Counted from the first letter of the stretch, positions 53,196-63,134 are shown. The stretch: DNA of 64,000 bases from CAYNWK01 sp964400875 (GCA_964400875.1 CAYNWK010000001.1:80909-144908), one strand, 5' to 3'. Translations and numbers: made by a program. The notes: generated from the letters alone by a model not told the origin.

Positions 53196-55037
53196 TCATG
53201 GGCTGGAGACCACCTGCAAGGGAGCTTCGCTGCAATCCACCGTTTGGTTCAGTCCATCGTTCGCTACGGCGCAGAGGTAGTACTCCCCCGGAGAGACGTT
53301 CAGCGTATCCCAAAGCATGCTCCAATCGGCCTCCAACTCCAGATCTCCTGCATGCTTCAAATTAGCCAGTGGTATAAAAACTAGGTTCTCGCCATCGACA
53401 GAAGGTGGTGAGGGAAAAATTTGTTTCACCACATGTTGGGTTGGATTCTGAAGATCGCTGGTGTAATAGATCTTTAGACTGGTCAGTTGGGAAACCGGTT
53501 TGTTCAAATCTAGCATCACTTTGAAAGGAGTGCCTTGTTGGGCTTGATCGACCTTCGTTAAGCGCATCCAGTCGATGCTCTGGTAGAAGCTGCCGCCGGT
53601 TATATTTTCATTGGGGTCAAAGCGGAATCCGAATACTGTGCGATTTTCCTGTGTCCAGTGCTTTTTATCACACCGGGACGCCGAAGCCTGGACAGGGAAT
53701 CCGTTCCAGGCGTCAAATAAATCCACCCAGTACGTCTCCCAACCCACATCATAGGCGATCTCACGCGTAACATATTCGCAGCCTTCGCCCGCAGTTCGCC
53801 AGATCCACCTCCCAACCATGCCCAGTTCGGGGACGGACCAGGCGCCGTCGATCTTATGCCGCATGGAGAAATAGCGGTATGGGCGGACGTCCAAGTTCTG
53901 CGGGGTGTTCAAATACAGCTTGTCGTCCATCTCGTTCGCACCGGACCCTTTGCATCCGTCCACCTGTGAGGGGCTCAATGTGACCGTATTCAAGACGCCG
54001 GCATTGAAGCCGATGGAAATACAACTGCTATCGATGATATCGGATTCGGAGGTCATATCCCAGGCGTTTCCTACCGAACTGGCGTAGTCTTGACCGCTGA
54101 ATGGAGATGGTTTTACAAAAGATATAACCGGCGCCTGGTTAACCGTCAGCTGACCTTGCTGGATTACCCCTCCCCCGCCAACCGGTTTCACGCGATAAGT
54201 ATAAACGCCCGGGGCAATCCCCTGCACGTCCCAGGTGTACGAACCGTTGCCGCTAACGGAAAAGCTCTCCAGGACCAGGATCTCTTGCCCGGTTTCCACA
54301 GATTCAATCCACAGAGAATGCTCGCCCGCCGGCAGGTTTTGGAGATTGACCGGCACCGATTGGCTGCAGCTGGTCAAACGTATCCAATCCACCGTAAAGT
54401 TCGTATCTTGAACCAGTGAAGGCGTAATTCGCAAAGTTTGCCAGAGCGATTGATGAGTCCAGGGTTTATTTTGCAAGTTTTCGGGGTTCTGCAAATTGAT
54501 TTTATACAGCTTCCAGACCGATTTGCTTAGCTTGTTGCCATACGCGTTCCCCCAAACTTTTGAAGTGTCAGCCCACTCTTCAACATTCCAATCGGGTGCC
54601 CACATCGCACTGAAGTAATTATTCACATTCCCAGGCCAACCGGATTTCATGGCGATATATAAGCAATTATATTCTGCAGATGGGATCGGATGCCGGGCGC
54701 CAACTTTGCCCATCACTAGGCCTGGCTTATACCCGGGAAAAAGCACGAAAAACTCACTATAAGCGGTGGCTGTGTGCGCAGAAAACTGGCCATTATCAAC
54801 TTTGAGGTCCAGAAGAAGATTGGAACCAGCATGATTAATCCATTGGGAAACATCACTGAACTCCGCCATATCCCAGGGATCGTTAAGAACAGCGGTGGCA
54901 AAATCCTTGCTTTCTCCAACCTCGTAAGCGATCCCGGCCGCAGCCTGACCCACTTCTCCCCGTCCAAATGTTAACATACTGAAAACGAAGATGATGTTCA
55001 GAAAAAAAGCGGCGATGTTTACATGGATTCTCGTCAT
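53196..55037 (-). CDS. Secreted protein with two repeated beta-sandwich-like domains, function unknown
   Basis: 613 residues with an N-terminal signal peptide (FFLNIIFVFSMLTF). Two segments resemble each other. One runs from NDPWDMAEFSDVSQW (about 50) to VDWIRLTSC (about 225). The other runs from GNAWDMTSESDI (about 325) to IDWMRLTKV (about 520). Each has aromatic-rich strands, as in carbohydrate-binding jelly-roll domains. Between them lies a fibronectin-like or PKD-like stretch (YTWDVQGIAPGVYTYRVKPV). No catalytic motif or sorting tail was recognised. Placed inside the glycan locus with AAGGAG upstream, it may bind or display the polysaccharide; that is inference. Confidence 0.75.
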   Translation of the reverse strand: MTRIHVNIAAFFLNIIFVFSMLTFGRGEVGQAAAGIAYEVGESKDFATAVLNDPWDMAEFSDVSQWINHAGSNLLLDLKVDNGQFSAHTATAYSEFFVLFPGYKPGLVMGKVGARHPIPSAEYNCLYIAMKSGWPGNVNNYFSAMWAPDWNVEEWADTSKVWGNAYGNKLSKSVWKLYKINLQNPENLQNKPWTHQSLWQTLRITPSLVQDTNFTVDWIRLTSCSQSVPVNLQNLPAGEHSLWIESVETGQEILVLESFSVSGNGSYTWDVQGIAPGVYTYRVKPVGGGGVIQQGQLTVNQAPVISFVKPSPFSGQDYASSVGNAWDMTSESDIIDSSCISIGFNAGVLNTVTLSPSQVDGCKGSGANEMDDKLYLNTPQNLDVRPYRYFSMRHKIDGAWSVPELGMVGRWIWRTAGEGCEYVTREIAYDVGWETYWVDLFDAWNGFPVQASASRCDKKHWTQENRTVFGFRFDPNENITGGSFYQSIDWMRLTKVDQAQQGTPFKVMLDLNKPVSQLTSLKIYYTSDLQNPTQHVVKQIFPSPPSVDGENLVFIPLANLKHAGDLELEADWSMLWDTLNVSPGEYYLCAVANDGLNQTVDCSEAPLQVVSSP

Positions 55038-55132
55038 AAACAAAAAAACTCCTTCAAAAAGCTTTTGGCGAGGTTACCAAGGCTTGCTGCAGGCAAATAT
55101 AGTGCATTGGTACCATTAATTGATTTGCAAGG

Positions 55133-57901
55133 TTAAAGACGTGACAACCGCAGTTGGATGTAACGCCAGGCGCGGTGGAGCAGCACTCGCAGCCCTTCCG
55201 AACGCAAGATATAACGAGCCCGCGCCAGTCGGCTCCTCCAGGTCGTCTCACGCCGGTCAGCCAGGGAGCGGCCATAAGCGAGCAACTGCCTGCCTCGCTC
55301 GCCTGGGGCTTTACAGTAGTCTCGCAGAGGTTCGACCACGTGAGACCAGGAAAAATCGGCGCGCAAGGCATCGAAAGCTTCAGTCCAAGACTCTTTAGAG
55401 GTTGACAGCAAGGAGAGTAAGGCTTTCTCGGTCGCCTGGCGATCCAGCGAAGGGACAACTTCTCCCAAACCATACTCATGAACCCAATCACTGGCGACGT
55501 CACCTTCATTCACCAAAACGGGCAGGCGCGCCCAAAAGTAATCCAATACCCTTGTGCGAATCGAGAAGCGCGTCTCGATATGCTGCGGGTGCAGGGTTAC
55601 CCCCACATCCGCCTCGCAGAGTAACGCCTCCCGATCTTCGTAGGCGAGCCACTCAAAAAACAAGATAGTTCGATCCCTCTCACCGATCCGCCCGGCCAGC
55701 TCTTCGGCCCGGGCGGCGATCGTGTGGCGCGGGACCAGCGGGTTTGGGTGCTTGGTACCCAGGAACACGAGACGAGCGTCCGGAACTTCGGACAATACGG
55801 CCGGCCAGGCTTCGATCAACGTGATCGGATCGAGCCAATCCCAGATCCCCCCGCCCCACAAGACGATCCGGGCATCCTGTGGAACAGCCGGATGACGGCC
55901 GCGCAGCATAGGTTTGGATTGAGGTTCGCGATCAGGGAAGCCGATCCCAACGACGTTAATGAGCTTGCGCAGGCTGGGGTCCTCTTCGAAGGCATCCGGA
56001 TTGACGCGTCCGTTGGCTGCCAGGGCACCCAACCAGAGATCTCGCTGCCGTTCGCTCCCACAGATGAAGAAATCCCCGGCTTGAATCAAGCGGTTCAAGA
56101 TCCCAACGGCCTGTTCGTTCAGGCTGCGCTGCTCAGCCAATGGCTCATCGCGGTAATAATGCAGGTTCTCCAGGATGAAAGGATCGTATAGATCTACGAC
56201 CAGCGGCGCAGTGGACCTTTCCAGGAAGGGATATTTTTCAAGTATGAAACTGGAGATCAGGATCACGTCACTCCCGGCAGCCAGCTCTTTCAATGCCGCG
56301 GCGTCCTCTGGCTGGTACGGGGCGAGACGGACGCCAGGGACTTCAAGATCGGTTACCTTGGGAACGGCTAAGGTCACCTGCAGTTCAGACGCCAAAGCAC
56401 GCGCCATCTCTACATACCGTAACCCCGGACCAGCCATGACTCGATCGATGACATCGTTGCTGACGATCAGCAATTTCGGCTTGTCTTTGGGGGACTTAAT
56501 TTCAGGCATCCCGCGAGTTTTTCCCTCTTTGATTAACGGTGAATAATGGTTAACGATGGCATCCCAGGTGAGTTCCGGCAACCCACGCCAGATAAACGGC
56601 GGCGGAAAATCTCGCTGCAGGGCGAACAAATCTCGGACCTCGCGCGGGCTTTGCGCTCCCAGCCGGCGGCGCGCGCCGCGGATCTCAGTCCAATCGGAGA
56701 CGACTCTGCTCCAAGCCGTCCAAACGGAAGCAGCGCGCCGAAAGTCGAACTGCACCAGCGCTCTCGAAAGGTACAGGCTATCTTCGAACAGGTAACCCAC
56801 AAGAAAGCGAAAGAGCTGCGTTCGTGGGATGAGCTTCAGAGCAAAGCGCAGACGGCCGTAGGTCGTACGGGCGAGCTTCTCCGGAGTGAGATCGACTTCT
56901 TCTCCGGTGTGGGTGCGGCTGCCAAAGGCGTGCAGCACCTCCGCGTTGGGCGCTGCGGCGAGTTCATATCCCAACAGTCGAGCGCGGTACGACCATTCGG
57001 CGTCTTCATAGTAGAGCTGTAAACGCTCATCCAGGGGGCCAACTTTACCCCAGGCATCGCGGCTGATCAAGGCCGCGGCAAAACACACCGAGGGCACCCT
57101 CTCCCAGCTGTCAAACTGACCCAGGTCCAGATGACCCAGGCCGTTATCGGTCCCCCAGGAAAAGGCGCCAACCCGGTTGCCCAACCCATTCAAGAACTCC
57201 GGCGCCCACCAGAACCTGAGCTTGGCTGCCGCTGCGGCGATGTTCGGCCCAGAACTCGCCGTCGACACCAGCTCAACGACCGCCTGCGGGTCCAGGCGGA
57301 CATCTGGATTGAGCAGCAGGTAATAACTTCCAGCCGCCTGCTCGACTCCCCGGTTAATGGCATAAGCCAGGCCGCCCGATTTTTCGAGGCGGAGCACGTT
57401 CACGTCCGGATAACTCTGCGCAGCCCAATCCAACGAATCACCTGAGCCGGTGTTATCGACGAGGATGATTTCGATAGGCGAGTAAGTTTGTTCCAGCAGG
57501 GAAGGGATGCAGGCCTCCAGCCATTCCCGGCTGTGATGGTCCACGATCACTGCCGAGACGAGCTCACGGTTCGCCGGCCCGGAGGCTGCTGCAGCCAGAT
57601 CGCCGGGTTGGGAAGGAATCTCTCTTATCCGATGCAAAAGGCCTGCCTCGACAAGGCAGGCCAATGCTGCACTGACGTTCTCGGGGGTTGCGCCAGGAAC
57701 CTGAAAGTGGTTTATTACTCCTTCCAGGCTGGTGCCGTCAGCCGACTCCCATATTTTAAGCAGGTTGCGATCGACGACAACCCTGCCGCCTTCAGGGGTG
57801 GAAAGGGTCGGTCTGCCGTTGAGTATGCCGGAATCTACCCCTTCTGGTTTCCGGTAAACGATCTCCTGTTTGGTCACCGGAACCAGCTCAATTTGCTGCA
57901 A
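55133..57901 (-). CDS. Chimeric glycosyltransferase: PqqD-like/winged-helix domain, GT2, GT4
   Basis: 922 residues in three parts. Residues 1 to about 100 form a small domain (RPTLSTPEGGRVVVDRNLL, then VSAALACLVEAGLLHRI) that looks like a PqqD-like or winged-helix fold. About 112-380 is GT2 (SAVIVDHHSREWLEACIPSL, IILVDNTGSGDSLDWA, YYLLLNPDVRLDPQ, QLYYEDAEWSYRARLLG). About 475-860 is GT-B/GT4-like (KPKLLIVSNDVIDRVMAGPG, VDLYDPFILENLHYY, IVLWGGGIWDWLDPITLIEA). The C-terminal 40 residues are basic. It would add two sugars in sequence. TTG 57901 is the first possible start and overlaps the upstream gene by 14 bases; a GTG at 57877 is an alternative. Confidence 0.85.
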   Translation of the reverse strand: MQQIELVPVTKQEIVYRKPEGVDSGILNGRPTLSTPEGGRVVVDRNLLKIWESADGTSLEGVINHFQVPGATPENVSAALACLVEAGLLHRIREIPSQPGDLAAAASGPANRELVSAVIVDHHSREWLEACIPSLLEQTYSPIEIILVDNTGSGDSLDWAAQSYPDVNVLRLEKSGGLAYAINRGVEQAAGSYYLLLNPDVRLDPQAVVELVSTASSGPNIAAAAAKLRFWWAPEFLNGLGNRVGAFSWGTDNGLGHLDLGQFDSWERVPSVCFAAALISRDAWGKVGPLDERLQLYYEDAEWSYRARLLGYELAAAPNAEVLHAFGSRTHTGEEVDLTPEKLARTTYGRLRFALKLIPRTQLFRFLVGYLFEDSLYLSRALVQFDFRRAASVWTAWSRVVSDWTEIRGARRRLGAQSPREVRDLFALQRDFPPPFIWRGLPELTWDAIVNHYSPLIKEGKTRGMPEIKSPKDKPKLLIVSNDVIDRVMAGPGLRYVEMARALASELQVTLAVPKVTDLEVPGVRLAPYQPEDAAALKELAAGSDVILISSFILEKYPFLERSTAPLVVDLYDPFILENLHYYRDEPLAEQRSLNEQAVGILNRLIQAGDFFICGSERQRDLWLGALAANGRVNPDAFEEDPSLRKLINVVGIGFPDREPQSKPMLRGRHPAVPQDARIVLWGGGIWDWLDPITLIEAWPAVLSEVPDARLVFLGTKHPNPLVPRHTIAARAEELAGRIGERDRTILFFEWLAYEDREALLCEADVGVTLHPQHIETRFSIRTRVLDYFWARLPVLVNEGDVASDWVHEYGLGEVVPSLDRQATEKALLSLLSTSKESWTEAFDALRADFSWSHVVEPLRDYCKAPGERGRQLLAYGRSLADRRETTWRSRLARARYILRSEGLRVLLHRAWRYIQLRLSRL

Positions 57902-58952
57902 AGAGCGCTTCGATTGCTTCGAGCCAGCGGTGCGCGTTGACCGATAGGGTACGCTGAGCGTAAAGATATTCAGTAGCGTTGCGCGCCAGCCCCGCCCGTA
58001 AATCCTTCTCGAGAATCAGGCGCTCAAGTGATTCATACCAGGCTGCAGGATCGTCGTCCACCAGGATGCCGTTCTCAAGCGATTGCACGGAGCCGGTATA
58101 AGCCGGGCTGCGGCTGAACACGCCGGCTGCTCTGATGGCGCTGTAATCCAAAAATTTGATGTCCGACTTGCTACGAGTGAAAGGTGAATCGCGTAAAGGA
58201 GCGATGGCGATATCCCATCTCACCTGAGAGGTGAACCACAAAGTGAAAAGAGGATAATTCGATTCCTCCGGGCGAGGTCGGCAGATTCTCAATGGCAAAT
58301 TCTGCAAGCGGTCGTAGGTGTCAAGCCTGCCGAGCGCGCCGACCAGCTCCACCCTCAGCCTGCTCCCATACCGTTGGCTTAGATTTTCAAGCGCGGGTGC
58401 GATCATCAATAGGTCTTCGTCGTGGGTAAAGGTGCCCATATAGCCAACGGTCACCGGACGTTGAAAATCGGAAGAGAGATCCGGTGCTCGCTGAGGGGGA
58501 ACCAACAGACGTTCATCCAAGGCGTTTGGGATTACCCGGAGGTGTTCATTGAACTCCTGATAGCGTTCCATCAAGGTGAACGTGGTGACCCAAACGGCGT
58601 CGGCTTCTCGCAACCAGTACCGAACCACGTCTGATTTCTGCCTGATCGGCCGATCCAGATGATCCGCGGGAAAATCCAGGAAGTTGTCGTCCAGAGCGTA
58701 GATCAGCTTACCGCCCCCGGAGCGAATCTCCGCAACCAGGCTTTCAGCGTCTTGCAGCCGTACACCCGGACGCCAGAGACGGTCCACAATAACGGCATCG
58801 ACCGGCCGGCCGTCATAGATTGTCCCGGCTGATAAATCGATCTTATCCTCGAGCGTTGGATGAGATAAAGGCCTGAGCAGGCGGATGTAGGCGCTACCAT
58901 AGGGGTTTAGGTCGGCGCCGTGCTCGAAAACGACGTGAATCCGGTATCTCAT
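57888..58952 (-). CDS. GT-B-fold glycosyltransferase
   Basis: 354 residues. RIHVVFEHGADLNPYGSAYI and LIYALDDNFLDFPADHLDR precede ADAVWVTTFTLMERYQEF and VIPNALDERLL. The donor half has VTVGYMGTFTHDEDLLMIAP and a C-terminal FSRSPAYTGSVQSLENGILV. Fits glycosyltransferases of GT4/GT1 type that are common in rhamnan and O-antigen loci. ATG 58952 overlaps the stop of the upstream gene by 4 bases (ATGA); the frame is open further, to 59096, but inside that gene. It in turn overlaps the next gene by 14 bases. Donor sugar unknown. Confidence 0.88.
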   Translation of the reverse strand: MRYRIHVVFEHGADLNPYGSAYIRLLRPLSHPTLEDKIDLSAGTIYDGRPVDAVIVDRLWRPGVRLQDAESLVAEIRSGGGKLIYALDDNFLDFPADHLDRPIRQKSDVVRYWLREADAVWVTTFTLMERYQEFNEHLRVIPNALDERLLVPPQRAPDLSSDFQRPVTVGYMGTFTHDEDLLMIAPALENLSQRYGSRLRVELVGALGRLDTYDRLQNLPLRICRPRPEESNYPLFTLWFTSQVRWDIAIAPLRDSPFTRSKSDIKFLDYSAIRAAGVFSRSPAYTGSVQSLENGILVDDDPAAWYESLERLILEKDLRAGLARNATEYLYAQRTLSVNAHRWLEAIEALFAAN

Positions 58953-61858
58953 CCTCTCAAACCAGGTTGAAAAAGAGCGTGCAAGATTGCCAATGCCGGA
59001 CCTTCGGGATGATACTGGCAGACATCCTGTAAGGCGTTTTGTTGCAGCTGCTGGCGAAAATCGTGCTCTTCGACCAGGCGCCGCAGCGCTTCCCACTGGG
59101 CCTCAGCCGAGGCGGTATCGATCACCAGGCTGTTACGTTCGTGGCGGGCAAATTCCTTCGCGCCCCCATTGACCGGTAAAACAACTGCAGCCCCGCATGC
59201 CATCGCTTCCAAAGCCGTTAATCCCATCGCCTGATAAGAAGAGAAATCCAAAAAAATATCGATCTCGTTGAATAAATTGGCGATCTGTTGAGAGTTCAAA
59301 GTTCCGGCCAACCGCCATTGGAAATCGCGCGGCAGAGCAATAAATCCGGGATCGTCGGGTTCAACGCCGAAGATGACGATCTCCACTTTTGAGGCGTACC
59401 TTTGGGAGGCTGCCCGCAACACCTCCATCGTCTCGCGCGGCGCCCGGTAAGGGGAGCTCGGGCGGATCATAGCCGCGATGCGCAAAGGCCGTTCAGGCCA
59501 ATCCAGACCGGTTTGCGGGCGGGGACAGAACAGATCCAGGTCAACGCTGCACCCTACCACACCGCAATCCACGCCGATCTGCTGGCGCACTTGCCGGCTG
59601 GTCCATTCGGTCTTGGCGAAGCGAACCAGGCCGGGGATCGCCGTATACGAATCCCAGGCGATGCGAAATCCTTCCGGATCGTTGGTGTAAAAATTCGGCT
59701 CGAAATCTTGGATGTAATAGCCAAACACCGGTTTTCTCGTAGCGTTATCGCCGTCAGACATCCAATGAATACTGGGGTTGAAGGTCGCTACGACGGCGTC
59801 AAAACGCCGGACCATATTGGGGAGCTCATCGATCTCGCTATAAACGACAGGGATATCCAAAAAGGGATGCGCTTGCTCGAAGGCTTTCTGGTGGGCTTTC
59901 AAGTTGATGATGCTGACTTCCACGCCCATTTCGCGTATCGCTTGGGCTTCCGTAATGACCACATTACCCCCGCCGCCGGCGACTTTGATCGGCAGTATGA
60001 AAGCAATGGATTTACCGGCGAAGCTTTTCTGCCCCTCCCGGATCAGCCTGCGGCGTTCGAATACCATTCGGCTGCGCGCTCGAATGCCTTGAAGCACCGG
60101 GGCGCGGAGGCTGTAGGCAACCCCCTTGTCGATCGTGCGTTGATCGTACTTCTCCGCCAGGATGGCACCGGCGCGATCGCTCAATTGCTTGCGCCGTTCG
60201 TCTGAGTAGCTGCGAGATTGGGCATGGTAAATATACGTATCATCGGCCAAAGCCAGCTTCCAGCCTGCCTGCCGGGCTCTCAGGGCGCAATCGTTTTCCT
60301 CGCCATAGCCTGCCCCAAAAGACTCCTCATCAAAATATCCGATCTCTGAGATGACTCGCCGTTTGACGAGCAAACAGAAGCCGTTCAAAAAGGGCATTGG
60401 CGGGTACAGTCGCCCAGAATATTTAGCCAAATACGCTGCCATATCTTCAACAGAGACGTCTTCAGGCAAAGTATTTTCCGCCCAGTCACCGGATGCTTCT
60501 ACTCCTGGGATAGACTGCCAGGAGGCCGTGTTGGAGAGCGGGCCGACCAGGCCGATCTTTTCGTCCGAGTCGGCGCAAGCGATCAGCCGGTCCAACCAGC
60601 CATCGGTCACAATGGTATCGCTGTTTAACAAGACCACAAATTCCTTGGTCGAAAGCTTCAACCCCTGGTTCGCTGCGCGCGTGTATCCTCGCGCCTGCTC
60701 GTTGCGTAGCAAAGTCACGCTCTCGTTTTCGGCTAGTTGCTCGATGTAAACCTTCGTCGCTGCATCGCTGCCGTCGTCCACGAGGATCAGCTTATATGGT
60801 TCCGTCGTATGGTCCATTACGGAATCCAGGCACCGCTTAACGTCTTCCAGAGCGTTGTGCACGCAGATGATGATCTCCACGCTGGCTTGATGTGGGGTTA
60901 CGGGTTCACGGGATTCGACCGGCGCCACCTCGTATGCTCGCCCCGAGAACTGCCGCCGGTAGCGCAGGCGGATGAAGAATATCCGCAATTTATAGGTGAT
61001 CTCTTCATAAATCCGGCCTATAAATGCCGTCAAGCCCTGCCGCCGTAATAATCGCCAACCACGATAAACGGTCAGGAATGCTTGTTCTTGTCGGCTGCCA
61101 ATCGGGACCAGCCTTAACCGCAGCGCCTGGACTCGCCTCATGAACTGCCAGCTGCGGCTGTTGAGGATTTCTTGGATCTCTAGTTCTTTGTCATCAATCC
61201 GCCTGTATTGGTATTGCAAATCCTGCCGCAGGGCCGCCAGTTCCTTGAGCTGTTCGATATTATGCTCGCGGCGTGCGCTGGCTTCATGCTTCAGCCTCTC
61301 GAGATGAGCTTCATAGTAATCCACGATCTCCGGCAGTTCTGCGCGCGTCTGATGGAAATGAAGAAAGCCAGGTGTATTAAATTCCGCGGACAAGCCTAGG
61401 TTGTGGACGAATCCGTTCCGGGCAAACCAGGACGTCCATTCATCGGGGAAGTCGCCGCGGGACCCTGCCGGTTGATTCGGTTCAGGCGATTCCGGCAAGA
61501 TTAAAACGTCTTTCGTCCGCGCGCACAGGTCTTCTACCACTCGTTCCGGGTTGGGGCGCGAGAAAAGCGCTCTCCGGAGCACGATCAAATCGTATTCTTG
61601 TCCCAGCGGAACCTTCGGCAGCCCAGTCTCGTGGAGGTTCTGTACCTCCACCTCGAGATCGGCTGAATCGTCATCGAGAGCAAGCCCGTGAGCCTCAACC
61701 CCTTTGGCGCGCAGCGCCTGGAGCAGCTCACCATCCCTATAACCCGCCTCTAATACAGACCGGGGGTTAAACGCACGCACGATTGTTTCGCCAAGCTGCT
61801 TGGCTTCCTCGCCAGGGGCCGTTTCGTCTATTTGATTATTGTGCAGAAGAGGGGGCAT
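58949..61858 (-). CDS. Chimeric glycosyltransferase: methyltransferase-like, coiled coil, GT2, GT4
   Basis: 969 residues. About 20-165 is methyltransferase-like, with a degenerate SAM motif I (SVLEAGYRDGELLQALRAKG) and EYDLIVLRRALFSRPNPERV. About 175-250 is a charged helical linker (RLKHEASARREHNIEQLKEL). GT2 follows at about 330-590 (VEIIICVHNALEDVKRCLDS, ILVDDGSDAATKVYIEQL, VVLLNSDTIVTDGW). A GT4 domain at about 625-960 has PIKVAGGGGNVVITEAQAIR and FLDFSSYQAMGLTALEAMAC. ATG 61858 was chosen; the TTG at 61870 is also possible, and both overlap the wzt stop. It probably builds repeat-unit sugars for the exporter encoded upstream. Confidence 0.85.
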   Translation of the reverse strand: MPPLLHNNQIDETAPGEEAKQLGETIVRAFNPRSVLEAGYRDGELLQALRAKGVEAHGLALDDDSADLEVEVQNLHETGLPKVPLGQEYDLIVLRRALFSRPNPERVVEDLCARTKDVLILPESPEPNQPAGSRGDFPDEWTSWFARNGFVHNLGLSAEFNTPGFLHFHQTRAELPEIVDYYEAHLERLKHEASARREHNIEQLKELAALRQDLQYQYRRIDDKELEIQEILNSRSWQFMRRVQALRLRLVPIGSRQEQAFLTVYRGWRLLRRQGLTAFIGRIYEEITYKLRIFFIRLRYRRQFSGRAYEVAPVESREPVTPHQASVEIIICVHNALEDVKRCLDSVMDHTTEPYKLILVDDGSDAATKVYIEQLAENESVTLLRNEQARGYTRAANQGLKLSTKEFVVLLNSDTIVTDGWLDRLIACADSDEKIGLVGPLSNTASWQSIPGVEASGDWAENTLPEDVSVEDMAAYLAKYSGRLYPPMPFLNGFCLLVKRRVISEIGYFDEESFGAGYGEENDCALRARQAGWKLALADDTYIYHAQSRSYSDERRKQLSDRAGAILAEKYDQRTIDKGVAYSLRAPVLQGIRARSRMVFERRRLIREGQKSFAGKSIAFILPIKVAGGGGNVVITEAQAIREMGVEVSIINLKAHQKAFEQAHPFLDIPVVYSEIDELPNMVRRFDAVVATFNPSIHWMSDGDNATRKPVFGYYIQDFEPNFYTNDPEGFRIAWDSYTAIPGLVRFAKTEWTSRQVRQQIGVDCGVVGCSVDLDLFCPRPQTGLDWPERPLRIAAMIRPSSPYRAPRETMEVLRAASQRYASKVEIVIFGVEPDDPGFIALPRDFQWRLAGTLNSQQIANLFNEIDIFLDFSSYQAMGLTALEAMACGAAVVLPVNGGAKEFARHERNSLVIDTASAEAQWEALRRLVEEHDFRQQLQQNALQDVCQYHPEGPALAILHALFQPGLRG

Positions 61859-63134
61859 TGACGTAGTCAAACTGGGTATGTTTCCATTCGCCGCCGACAG
61901 CGATCAGGCCATAGCGCTCTTTCATTTTTTCCGGGTTGTTAAGCACCCGAAAGGCATAAGCCCGGTCGTGATAGTCGAACATCTCTGTATCAGAACGATT
62001 GGTCGCCGCTACGGAAAAATAATAAAGTCCCTCCAACAGCGGCAGAGACGGGATTCTATACTCAACCATACCCTCGCCTTCAACGCGGGGGATGATTTCA
62101 CCGGAGAACTGCGTGTTCGGGCCAGTTATGTGAGCCCCATCCTGACGGTGGATGGCAACGCCAAAGATCGGCTCTTGAACTGGCTGGTTCGCCCGGTAAT
62201 ACATCCTTAAAATGACCGTATCGCCGGTCTCAAAGACCTTTTGTTCACAGCCTTCGGCGTTCTCCAGTTCGACCTTATGGATCTCGATCTTACGGTTCCC
62301 CCGCCTGCGAAAATCGATATCACGTCGTTCCGAGGTCAGGCGTTCGGATTCTTGTTCGGTGTCGAAGACCAGGTACTCGCTCACCGTCGATTGGGCTGAG
62401 CCTTCGAAGACGATCCGGCCTCGGTCCAGCCAGATGGCGCGCGAGCACATTTCACGGACCTGATCCAGGGAATGGGAAACCAGCAAAATAGTCGTCCCCT
62501 GGGACTGAAAATCTTGAATACGTTCGAACGATTTCTTCTGAAAAGCAGCGTCCCCCACGCCCAGGATCTCGTCAACGATGAGAATTTCCGGGCGTACGTC
62601 GGTTGCGACGGCAAACCCCAGGCGGGCGACCATCCCGGATGAATAGGTCCGCAGAGGCGCGTTGACGAACTCTTCCAACCCGGCAAACGCTACGATCCGA
62701 TCAAAGCGCGCCTCGAGATCGCGCCTGGAATATCCCAGGATTGTCCCGTTCAGGTAAATATTCTCTCTGCCGGTCAATTCGCTGTTGAACCCGGCGCCCA
62801 GCTCCAGCAACGGAGCGATCCGCCCGCGGACGACCACCCTTCCTTCGATGGGGCGCAGCACTTTGGCGATGACTTTCAAAAGCGTGCTTTTACCGGCACC
62901 GTTCGGTCCGATGATCCCGAAGACCTCCCCCGGATGGATCGTAAGGCTGATGTCTTTTAACGCCCAAAGATGCTCGAATCCCAAACGCCCCTGCACGAGG
63001 CGAATGGCGTACTCCTTTAACGATTCAATTCGCTCCTGGGGTACCCGGTACCGGACGGAAACGTTTTCCAGCTCGATGACCGCAGCCGTATTCGCGGCGA
63101 TCTCGTGGGATTTAAATTCGGTACGCAAGCTCAT
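61836..63134 (-). CDS. wzt: Polysaccharide ABC exporter ATP-binding protein with Wzt C-terminal domain
   Basis: 432 residues. ATPase with Walker A GIIGPNGAGKSTLLKVIAKV at about 74-93, ENIYLNGTILGYSRRDLEAR, signature YSSGMVARLGFA and Walker B ILIVDEILGVGD. From about 270 a beta-rich C-terminal domain (IEIHKVELENAEG, FGVAIHRQDGAHITGPNTQF, YRIPSLPLLEGLYYFSVAAT) matches the Wzt-type carbohydrate-binding domain, which recognises the finished or end-modified glycan before export. ATG 63134 overlaps the end of the permease gene by 23 bases. Works with the Wzm-like permease upstream. Confidence 0.93.
   Translation of the reverse strand: MSLRTEFKSHEIAANTAAVIELENVSVRYRVPQERIESLKEYAIRLVQGRLGFEHLWALKDISLTIHPGEVFGIIGPNGAGKSTLLKVIAKVLRPIEGRVVVRGRIAPLLELGAGFNSELTGRENIYLNGTILGYSRRDLEARFDRIVAFAGLEEFVNAPLRTYSSGMVARLGFAVATDVRPEILIVDEILGVGDAAFQKKSFERIQDFQSQGTTILLVSHSLDQVREMCSRAIWLDRGRIVFEGSAQSTVSEYLVFDTEQESERLTSERRDIDFRRRGNRKIEIHKVELENAEGCEQKVFETGDTVILRMYYRANQPVQEPIFGVAIHRQDGAHITGPNTQFSGEIIPRVEGEGMVEYRIPSLPLLEGLYYFSVAATNRSDTEMFDYHDRAYAFRVLNNPEKMKERYGLIAVGGEWKHTQFDYVNAPSSAQ

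Noticed and set aside
59402..60205. 267-codon plus-strand frame, and a similar one at 43651-44298
   Set aside because: Both are shadows of long minus-strand genes with strong domain evidence and lack ribosome binding sites.
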